From Allobosea sp. (GTDB lineage: Bacteria > Pseudomonadota > Alphaproteobacteria > Rhizobiales > Beijerinckiaceae): DNA of 64,000 nucleotides. A model generated the notes under the pieces. The model did no database searches. It was not told where the DNA came from and saw only the letters and a list, made by a program, of their open reading frames with translations. Positions 57,919 to 64,000 of the stretch are shown here, piece after piece (positions within the stretch are counted from its first letter, which is position 1; each line of letters begins with the position of its first letter). Both the position numbers and the translations under genes were made by a program. The stretch is taken from assembly GCF_017308075.1 (NCBI RefSeq), contig NZ_JAFKFX010000030.1, forward strand, positions 310,001-374,000, written 5' to 3'.

Positions 57919-59060
57919 GCGAAGGGATCGACGTCCGCCGCGTTTCCGCTGCGAGCTATGGCGCGATGGCCGCGGCCTTCGCGGATCTGTGCCGACGCGC
58001 CGAAGCCCCGAATCTGCACATGGCGCCGGCCGCCATCGTCGCCGCCCTGTCGGGGCCCGTGCGACGGGCCGACGAGATCGTCATCCTCTGCGCCGAGGGC
58101 AGCGCGGGTGAACTCGTCGGCGTCTGGGCCTTCGGCAAGCGGCGCAGCCTCCATACCGGCTTCACGACGATGCTGCAGGCGCCCTTGGTGCCGCTCTACG
58201 AGGTCTCCTCCGCCCCGATGCTCGACCGGCAGGTCGCTGCGTCGGCGGCGCTCGCCCTGCTGCGCTTCCTCGCCGGCGCCGCCGACCTGCCGAAGCTGCT
58301 GCGCCTGCCGTTGCTGCCTGTGGAAGGCGCAGGCTTCACGGCATTGGCAGCGGCCTGCGCCGAAACGGGAAGCAGGCTGCACCGCTTCGAGCGCTGGGAG
58401 CGGCCGTTGGCGATGCCGCGGCCGGGCGAGGATGCCGAGCGCTATCTGCGCCGCGCTTTGGGCCAGAGCTACAAGAAGCGCCTGCAGCAGCATCGCATGC
58501 TGGAGCGCGCCGGCACCCTGCAGCTTGGCCGCCATCGCCGCTCCGACGCCGTCACCGCTCTGGATGACTTCCTCGCGCTCGAAGCCGCCGGCTGGAAAGG
58601 CACGAACGGCACGGCATTGGCGAGGCTTCCGGACGATGCCGCTTATTTCCGCGAGGTGATCAGCCGCTTCGCCGAGGCCGACATGGCGAGGATCGACCTG
58701 CTCCGACTCGACGGGAAGCCGGTCGCCGCGGGCGTGCTGCTCGATTTCGCCGGACAGGCGCATTTCCTGAAGATCGCCTATGACGAAACCCTCGCCCGGC
58801 TCTCGCCCGGCCGTGGCCTCGCCATCGAAATGCTGCGCCACGACTTTGCCGGCGATGGGCCGTTCCGGCTCGACAGCGGCGCCGGCGACCGGGTCGATGC
58901 CTCGGCCTATCCCTGGGGCGAGCGGCAGGCCATGGCGAATGCGATCATCGCGGTCGGCCCCACCGGCTCGTCCCTGCCCCGGCTCGCCGCCCGCGGACGG
59001 CTGCTGCTGCGGCAATGGCGCGACCGCAAAGACGGCCCGGCCGGCGGCGCGGCGCGTTGA
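57915..59060 (+). CDS. FemAB/BioF2-like GNAT acetyltransferase
   Basis: The 381-residue protein has the Acetyltransf_6 pattern: LGQSYKKRLQQHRMLERAG, FLALEAAGWKGTNGTALAR, FREVISRFAEADMARIDLLR, VAAGVLLDFAGQAHFLKIAY and LSPGRGLAIEMLRHDF. These enzymes often act in cell-envelope glycan or exopolysaccharide modification. It is coupled (ATGA) to the mini-FlhB gene and precedes nucleotide-sugar genes, which makes a surface polysaccharide role plausible. Confidence 0.85.
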   Translation: MSEGIDVRRVSAASYGAMAAAFADLCRRAEAPNLHMAPAAIVAALSGPVRRADEIVILCAEGSAGELVGVWAFGKRRSLHTGFTTMLQAPLVPLYEVSSAPMLDRQVAASAALALLRFLAGAADLPKLLRLPLLPVEGAGFTALAAACAETGSRLHRFERWERPLAMPRPGEDAERYLRRALGQSYKKRLQQHRMLERAGTLQLGRHRRSDAVTALDDFLALEAAGWKGTNGTALARLPDDAAYFREVISRFAEADMARIDLLRLDGKPVAAGVLLDFAGQAHFLKIAYDETLARLSPGRGLAIEMLRHDFAGDGPFRLDSGAGDRVDASAYPWGERQAMANAIIAVGPTGSSLPRLAARGRLLLRQWRDRKDGPAGGAAR

Positions 59061-59120
59061 CCGGGACCGCGCACTGGCCGATAGACGACGCGTGGCGTTC
59101 AAGAGCAGCTTGGTAAGGCG

Positions 59121-60128
59121 ATGCGCGTTCTGGTGACGGGAGCAGCCGGGTTCATCGGCAACGAGACGGCCAGGGTCCTGCTGGAACGCGGCGACGAAGT
59201 CGTCGGCATCGACAATCTCAACGATTATTACGATCCCGCCCTGAAGCTGGCGCGCCTGGAGCGTCTCGCCGGTCACAATCGCTTCAGCTTCGAAAAGCTC
59301 GACCTCGCCGACCGCGAAGCCATGCGGACGCTGTTCGCCGAGGGACGCTTCGAGCGCGTCGTCCATCTCGGCGCTCAGGCCGGCGTGCGCTATTCGATCA
59401 CCCATCCCCAAGCCTATCTCGACAGCAATCTTGCCGGTTTCGGACATATCCTAGAAGGCTGTCGCCAAAACGGCGTCGAGCATCTGGTCTACGCCTCGTC
59501 GAGCTCGGTCTACGGCGCCAATACGCGCACGCCCTTCCGCGTCGAGGACAATACCGACCACCCGGTCAGCCTCTATGCCGCGACCAAGAAGGCGAACGAG
59601 GCCATGGCCCATGCCTATGCCCATCTCTACGGGCTGCCGGCGACGGGCCTGCGCTTCTTCACGGTCTACGGCCCCTGGGGCCGGCCCGACATGGCGCCGA
59701 TGATCTTCACCCGGAAGATCCTGGCGGGCGAGCCGATCGAGGTCTTCAACGAAGGCCGGCACGAGCGCGACTTCACCTATGTCGGCGACATCGTCGAGGG
59801 TGTCGTCCGCACGCTTGATACCATCGCCGCCGCCGACCCCGCCTGGTCCGGCGACGATCCCAGCCCCGCGACGTCCTCGGCGCCCTGGCGGCTTTACAAT
59901 ATCGGCAACTCCGCCCCGGTGCCGCTGATGGAGTTCATCGCGACCATCGAGCAGGCCGTCGGCAGGAAGGCGGTCATGGAGATGAAGCCGCGCCAGCCGG
60001 GCGACGTGCTGCGCACCGCCGCCGACGTCTCGGCGCTGGAAGCGGCCGTCGGCTTCCGCCCGCATACGCCGCTGGCCGAGGGGATCGGGCGGATGGTCGG
60101 TTGGTATCGCGATTTCTACCGGGTTTGA
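59121..60128 (+). CDS. NAD-dependent nucleotide-sugar epimerase (UDP-glucuronate 4-epimerase type)
   Basis: Extended SDR of 335 residues: TGAAGFIGNETARVLLERGD, VVGIDNLNDYYDPALK, VVHLGAQAGVRYSI, catalytic YASSSSVYG and YAATKKANE, and the RDFTYVGDIVEGV motif. NDYYDP and the AGVRYS loop are characteristic of UDP-glucuronate to UDP-galacturonate epimerases. It probably supplies acidic sugars for surface polysaccharide. Confidence 0.9.
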   Translation: MRVLVTGAAGFIGNETARVLLERGDEVVGIDNLNDYYDPALKLARLERLAGHNRFSFEKLDLADREAMRTLFAEGRFERVVHLGAQAGVRYSITHPQAYLDSNLAGFGHILEGCRQNGVEHLVYASSSSVYGANTRTPFRVEDNTDHPVSLYAATKKANEAMAHAYAHLYGLPATGLRFFTVYGPWGRPDMAPMIFTRKILAGEPIEVFNEGRHERDFTYVGDIVEGVVRTLDTIAAADPAWSGDDPSPATSSAPWRLYNIGNSAPVPLMEFIATIEQAVGRKAVMEMKPRQPGDVLRTAADVSALEAAVGFRPHTPLAEGIGRMVGWYRDFYRV

Positions 60129-60137
60129 GGACAGGCC

Positions 60138-60683
60138 ATGACGTCACCTGCGAAGATCGGCATCGTCACCGTTTCTGACCGCGCCTCCGCCGGTGTCTAT
60201 GCCGATGAAGGCGGCCCGGCGATTCTCGACTATCTCGGCAGGGCGCTGACGAGCCCCTGGCAGGCGGTCTCGCACGTCATTCCCGACGACCGCGCCGGCA
60301 TCGCAGCCACACTGACCGAGCTCGCCGATGTCGAGGGCTGCTGCCTGATCGTCACCACCGGCGGCACCGGCCCGGCCCCGCGCGACGTCACCCCCGAGGC
60401 GACCGAGGACGTGATCGACAAGCTCATGCCCGGTTTCGGCGAGTTGATGCGCCAGGTCAGCCTCGCCAAGGTGCCGACCGCGATCCTCTCGCGCCAGCTC
60501 GCCGGCATCCGCGGCAAATCGCTGATCGTCAACCTGCCCGGCCGCCCGCGTGCCATCGCCGAATGCCTCGACGCGGTGATGCCGGCGATCCCCTATTGCA
60601 TCGACCTGATCGAAGGCCCCTATCTCGAGACCGATCCGACCGTGATCCAGGCCTTCCGCCCGGGGCAGAAGCCGAAGGGCTGA
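60138..60683 (+). CDS. mogA: Molybdopterin adenylyltransferase
   Basis: Activates molybdopterin by adenylylation before molybdenum insertion. The 181-residue protein has IGIVTVSDRASAGVYADEGG, the MoCF motif TTGGTGPAPRDVTPEATEDV, and NLPGRPRAIAECLDAVMPAI, and ends with the MogA tail SPYCIDLIEG-like IPYCIDLIEGPYLE. It starts nine bases after the epimerase stop. Confidence 0.95.
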   Translation: MTSPAKIGIVTVSDRASAGVYADEGGPAILDYLGRALTSPWQAVSHVIPDDRAGIAATLTELADVEGCCLIVTTGGTGPAPRDVTPEATEDVIDKLMPGFGELMRQVSLAKVPTAILSRQLAGIRGKSLIVNLPGRPRAIAECLDAVMPAIPYCIDLIEGPYLETDPTVIQAFRPGQKPKG

Positions 60684-60764
60684 AGAATCGGCACCATTCA
60701 TGACATGGTAGCTTCGCTGCCCTAGAGAGGCAGACACCGTTTCGCTCGCCGTCGAGACCGCAAG

Positions 60765-62183
60765 ATGCCTTCGCCCAAGATCATTCCGCTCATCATGGCC
60801 GGCGGCGCCGGCACACGGCTCTGGCCGCTGTCGCGCGATACCATGCCCAAGCAGTTCATCCCGCTGCTCGAAGGCGGGCTCTCGACCTTTCAGGCGACTC
60901 TGCTGCGGCTGGCCGACCCGACCTTCGACACGCCGATCGTCATCACCAACAACGATTTCCGCTTCATCGCCGCCGAGCAGATGCTCGCCTGTGGGATCGA
61001 GGGCGAGATCGTGCTGGAGCCCGAGCGCCGCGATTCCGCCGCCGCGATCGCCGTCGGCGCCGTGCTGGCCAGTCGGCGCGATCCCGAAGCGATCGGCATC
61101 GCCCTCGCCTCCGATCATCTCATCGTCGATGCTGCCGCCTTCCGCAGCGACTGCAAGCGCGCCGCGCGCCTCGCCGCGGCCGGGCTGATCATGACGCTGG
61201 GCATCCCGCCGACATATCCCTCGACAGCCTATGGTTATCTCGCACCGGGCGAGGAGCTCGCCGAGCCCGGAGCCAGCCGCCTGGCCCGCTTCGTCGAGAA
61301 GCCGAAGCTCGAACTCGCCACGCGCTATCTCGCCGAAGGCTATCTCTGGAACAGCGGCAATTTCCTTTTCGCCGCAAGGACGATGCTGAGCGAACTCGCG
61401 CGTCACGCCCCCGAGGTGCTCGAAGCCGCCGAGGCGGCCGTTGAAAAGGCCGGACGAGACCTCGACTTCCTGCGGCTGGACCGGGACAGCTTCGTCCGCG
61501 CCACCAGCATCTCGATCGACTACGCCGTGATGGAGCGCACGGAGCTCGCCGGCATGCTCGCCGCCTCCTTCGATTGGTCGGATATCGGCTCCTGGAACTC
61601 GATCCACGAGATCAAGCCCAAGGACGGCGACGGCAATGTGCTGGAGGGGCGCGCCGTGGTGATCGACAGCCGCCGCTCGCTGGTGCGCAGCGACGAGATG
61701 CTGACCACGGTGGTCGGTCTCGACGATGTCGTCGTGGTCGCGACCCGCGACGCCGTGCTGGTCTCCTCGATGGCGGCAGCCGGGAAGGTCAAGAACCTGG
61801 TCGAACGGATGAAGGCCGCCGGCCGACCCGAAGCCAGCGAGCATCTGCGGATCTACCGGCCCTGGGGCTGGTATCAGCGCATCGACATCGGTGCCCGCTT
61901 CCAGGTCAAGCGCATCCATGTCAAGGAAGGCGGCCAGCTCAGCCTGCAGAAGCATTTCCACCGGGCCGAGCACTGGGTCGTCGTCTCGGGCACGGCCGAA
62001 GTCACGGTCGACGAGCGCACCGTCATGATCCACGAGAACGAATCGGTCTATCTGCCGATCGGCTGCACGCACCGGCTGAAGAATCCGGGACGGATTCCGC
62101 TCGAGCTGATCGAGGTCCAGGTCGGCGCCTATACAGGCGAAGACGACATCGTCAGGATCGAGGACATCTACGCGCGCGGCTGA
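60765..62183 (+). CDS. manC: Mannose-1-phosphate guanylyltransferase / mannose-6-phosphate isomerase
   Basis: Bifunctional enzyme making GDP-mannose for surface glycans. The 472-residue protein has the nucleotidyltransferase start MAGGAGTRLWPLSRDTMPKQ, LASDHLI, RFVEKPKLELATRYL and LWNSGNFLF. A C-terminal cupin phosphomannose-isomerase domain follows (about residues 360-470, RPWGWYQRIDIGARFQVKRI then GGQLSLQKHFHRAEHWVVV). It is full length for the XanB/AlgA type. Confidence 0.95.
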   Translation: MPSPKIIPLIMAGGAGTRLWPLSRDTMPKQFIPLLEGGLSTFQATLLRLADPTFDTPIVITNNDFRFIAAEQMLACGIEGEIVLEPERRDSAAAIAVGAVLASRRDPEAIGIALASDHLIVDAAAFRSDCKRAARLAAAGLIMTLGIPPTYPSTAYGYLAPGEELAEPGASRLARFVEKPKLELATRYLAEGYLWNSGNFLFAARTMLSELARHAPEVLEAAEAAVEKAGRDLDFLRLDRDSFVRATSISIDYAVMERTELAGMLAASFDWSDIGSWNSIHEIKPKDGDGNVLEGRAVVIDSRRSLVRSDEMLTTVVGLDDVVVVATRDAVLVSSMAAAGKVKNLVERMKAAGRPEASEHLRIYRPWGWYQRIDIGARFQVKRIHVKEGGQLSLQKHFHRAEHWVVVSGTAEVTVDERTVMIHENESVYLPIGCTHRLKNPGRIPLELIEVQVGAYTGEDDIVRIEDIYARG

Positions 62184-62204
62184 GAGCCGGCCCGCGCCTT
62201 CTCG

Positions 62205-62765
62205 TCAGCGCCGCTTCTCCAGCGCCTGCCCGATCGCCTGGACGAGTTCGGGCGAGACCGGGTCGGTGCGCGAGCTGAAGCTGCCGGCGAGACTGCCATC
62301 ACGGCCGATCAGGTATTTGTGGAAGTTCCAGGTCGGGGTCTCGGCCGGCCGCTGGCTCGCCGCCCAGCGATAGAAGGGGTGGGCCGCCTCGCCGCGCACC
62401 GCGACCTTCTCGGTGATCAGATAGCTCGCGCCATGGCTCTGCCGCACCGCCTCGGCGATGGCGGCCCCGGCAAGCGGCTCCTGGCCGCCGAAATCATTGC
62501 TCGGCACCGCGATCAGCATCAGCCCGCGGGTGCGATAGCGCTGCCAGAGCTGCTCCAGCCCGGCGAACTGGCCGGCAAGGCCGCAGCGCGTCGCGGTGTT
62601 GACGATCAGGATGGGTTTGCCGCGATAGGCTTCGAGCGGGACCCGGCCACCCTCCGCCCTGTCGAAGCTGAAGGCATAGGCGTTGTTCTCTCCCTGCGCC
62701 GCCTTCACCTCGGCGAACAGCGGACAGGCGAGCAAGGCGAGCAGATGGCGGCGGTGGAGGCGCAT
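62205..62765 (-). CDS. Exported glutathione peroxidase family protein
   Basis: Reduces peroxides with thioredoxin or glutathione. The 186-residue protein has an N-terminal signal with a twin-arginine-like RRHLL (cleavage near residue 22). The peroxidatic Cys is in NTATRCGLAGQFAGLEQLW (not selenocysteine), with AVPSNDFGGQEP and the WNF triad in TWNFHKYLIGRDG. The dimerisation loop is short, as in monomeric bacterial forms. Confidence 0.93.
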   Translation of the reverse strand: MRLHRRHLLALLACPLFAEVKAAQGENNAYAFSFDRAEGGRVPLEAYRGKPILIVNTATRCGLAGQFAGLEQLWQRYRTRGLMLIAVPSNDFGGQEPLAGAAIAEAVRQSHGASYLITEKVAVRGEAAHPFYRWAASQRPAETPTWNFHKYLIGRDGSLAGSFSSRTDPVSPELVQAIGQALEKRR

Positions 62766-62861
62766 GGGCTGGCTCCCGCAAGGTCGGCAGGCACTGTAAT
62801 GTAAAATCAGCCTCGGCGGGAGCAGGTTTTTTGGTACCGCCTCAGCCGCTCGCCAGGGACG

Positions 62862-62893
62862 GCGAAGCCCCGGCCTTGCGGCCGGGGCTTCGC
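62862..62893. repeat. Strong hairpin downstream of cheY
   Basis: Arms GCGAAGCCCCGGCC (62862-62875) and GGCCGGGGCTTCGC (62880-62893) are perfect around TTGC. On the minus strand no T run follows it; six T residues come before it. It may end or stabilise the cheB-cheY transcript. Confidence 0.7.
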
Positions 62894-62919
62894 GGAAAAA
62901 ACAAGATCCGGTCCGGGCC

Positions 62920-63306
62920 TCAGCAGGCCAGGACCTTCTTCACGCGGACTTCGAGGTCGCGCAGCTCGTAGGGCTTCACGACGTAATGGTCGGCGCCATT
63001 GGTCGTCGCCTCGTCCATCTTGTCGACCGAGCGCTCGGAGGTCGCCATGATGATCTTGATCTGGTTGAGCTCGGGCACCGAGCGGATGGCGCGCAGCAGG
63101 TCGATGCCGCTCATCCCGTCCATATTCCAGTCGAGCAGCAGCAGATCATAGCGCTTGACCTGCATCTTCATCAGCGCCTCGCGGGCGTTCTCGGCCTCGT
63201 CGATATCCTGGAACTCGATCTGCTTCAGAAAATAGGTCGCGAGGCCGCGCATGCTCTTCTGGTCGTCCACCACGAGGATGCGATAATCGCTTCTCGCCTT
63301 TGTCAT
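62920..63306 (-). CDS. cheY: Chemotaxis-type response regulator CheY
   Basis: Single receiver domain of 128 residues with acidic Asp14-Asp15 (VVDDQKSMRG), phospho-acceptor Asp59 in LLLLDWNMDGMSG, the switch Thr in IIMATSE and Lys in HYVVKPYELRD. The DWNM sequence is the CheY form. It lies ten bases downstream of cheB in a chemotaxis operon running off the right edge. Confidence 0.92.
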   Translation of the reverse strand: MTKARSDYRILVVDDQKSMRGLATYFLKQIEFQDIDEAENAREALMKMQVKRYDLLLLDWNMDGMSGIDLLRAIRSVPELNQIKIIMATSERSVDKMDEATTNGADHYVVKPYELRDLEVRVKKVLAC

Positions 63307-63316
63307 AACACTCTCC

Positions 63317-64000
63317 TCAGGCGGTGCGCTGATGCGGCCTGTCGCCGATCAGCCCCGCGACGACGCCACCGATCTGGTCGAGCGCGACGGCCCGGTCAGC
63401 GGCGCCGATCTCGAACGCGGCTTTCGGCATCCCGTTTACCACACAGGTCTCGCCGCTTTGGATTAATGTTTCGGCCCCGGCTTTGCGCATGGCTAACAAA
63501 CCGTCAGCGCCATCGCGTCCCATTCCGGTGAGCAGCACGCCGACGGCCTGGGCGCCGGCGGCCCGCGCCACCGAGTGGAACATCACGTCGACGGAAGGAC
63601 AATGCCCGCTGACCAGGGGGCCTTCCCTGAGCACGCAGACGAACTCGCCGCGGCGCTCCTCTATCTCGAGATGGCGATGGCCGCCGGGGGCGACCACCGC
63701 CATGCCCGGCCTCAGCCGGTCGCCATCGGCGGCCTCGCGGACATCGAGGCCCGTCGCCGCCGCGAGCCTGGCCGCGAACTTCGCGGTATAGCCGGCCGGC
63801 ATGTGCTGGACGACGACGATCGGCAGCCGCGTGAAGGCGAGATCGCGCATCACCACCTGGACGGCCGGGACGCCGCCGGTCGATGCTCCGATCGCGATCA
63901 GCGGCGCCTTGCCGGCCGTACGGCAGATCTCGCGGGAGATGGCCGGGCGACTCGGGATCGGAGTTCTGGCGCCGACCGCGCCCTGCGTCGTGGCACGCGC
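63317..64000 (-). CDS. cheB: Chemotaxis protein-glutamate methylesterase CheB (N-terminus beyond window)
   Basis: Demethylates and deamidates chemoreceptors. The frame is open to the window edge; 227 residues are visible. They hold a linker, then the CheB_methylest domain with the catalytic triad: Ser in IAIGASTGGV, His in VVVQHMPAGYTAKF and Asp in LTGMGRDGADGL. The N-terminal receiver domain is outside the window. An internal GTG at 63856 is not the real start because the catalytic serine lies upstream of it. Confidence 0.95.
   Translation of the reverse strand, partial: ARATTQGAVGARTPIPSRPAISREICRTAGKAPLIAIGASTGGVPAVQVVMRDLAFTRLPIVVVQHMPAGYTAKFAARLAAATGLDVREAADGDRLRPGMAVVAPGGHRHLEIEERRGEFVCVLREGPLVSGHCPSVDVMFHSVARAAGAQAVGVLLTGMGRDGADGLLAMRKAGAETLIQSGETCVVNGMPKAAFEIGAADRAVALDQIGGVVAGLIGDRPHQRTA

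Noticed and set aside
63317..63856. A complete 179-residue CheB-like gene starting at 63856
   Set aside because: The catalytic GASTGG serine motif lies upstream of that codon in the same open frame, so the gene continues past the window edge.

Overview
The window is high-GC chromosomal DNA of an alphaproteobacterium, most likely of the order Hyphomicrobiales (Rhizobiales) and perhaps close to Bosea. This rests on the order of the cell-division genes, the FtsZ tail, a SahR-type regulator beside metF, a perfect TTAA-N7-TTAA CtrA-type box, and many short rhizobial-style palindromic repeats. No tRNA, rRNA, CRISPR array, transposase or prophage was seen; the one RNA gene is RNase P RNA. REGION 1 (1-22443, all on the minus strand) is a nearly complete dcw cell-wall and division cluster. 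Read in its own direction it runs mraZ, rsmH, ftsL, ftsI, murE, murF, mraY, murD, ftsW, murG, murC, a DUF559 nuclease gene, murB, ddl, ftsQ, ftsA, ftsZ, terminator, lpxC, bamD (cut by the left edge). Many junctions are ATGA or GTGA overlaps. The exceptions are informative: a 349-base gap before ddl holds a CtrA-type site, two gaps hold strong palindromes, and a DUF559 gene bounded by two inverted copies of one repeat sits between murC and murB. The repeats supply the Shine-Dalgarno and last codons of the DUF559 gene and the last codons of murC. An MraZ operator of three TGGGN boxes lies ahead of mraZ. REGION 2 (22444-33119) holds an ohrR/ohr peroxide-resistance pair, a metallo-beta-lactamase-fold protein, rnpB, a lytic transglycosylase, a glycine-zipper lipoprotein, a TerB/DnaJ protein with a peptidoglycan amidase, a MacA/MacB-type tripartite exporter whose adaptor carries an unusual Spy-like helical insert, and a diguanylate cyclase. 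REGION 3 (33214-39079) is a methionine/one-carbon operon: SahR-type regulator, metF, metH, with a perfect palindromic operator at its head. REGION 4 (39189-55967) is a mosaic of short units: MocR regulator with divergent EamA exporter, MOSC protein, cold-shock protein, GH3 beta-glucosidase, YitT protein, L-lactate dehydrogenase, EttA, a second metallo-hydrolase, an acyltransferase, an SDR/TetR divergent pair around a 20-base-arm palindrome, an AraC/DUF2000 divergent pair and an aldo/keto reductase. REGION 5 (56084-64000) has a FliK-like and mini-FlhB (FhlB-like) pair coupled to a FemAB-like acetyltransferase, a nucleotide-sugar epimerase, mogA, a bifunctional mannose-1-P guanylyltransferase, a glutathione peroxidase, then cheY and cheB (cut by the right edge). 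The best candidate for something undescribed is the DUF559 gene with its paired inverted repeats inside the essential dcw cluster; the Spy-like insert in the MacA adaptor is second.
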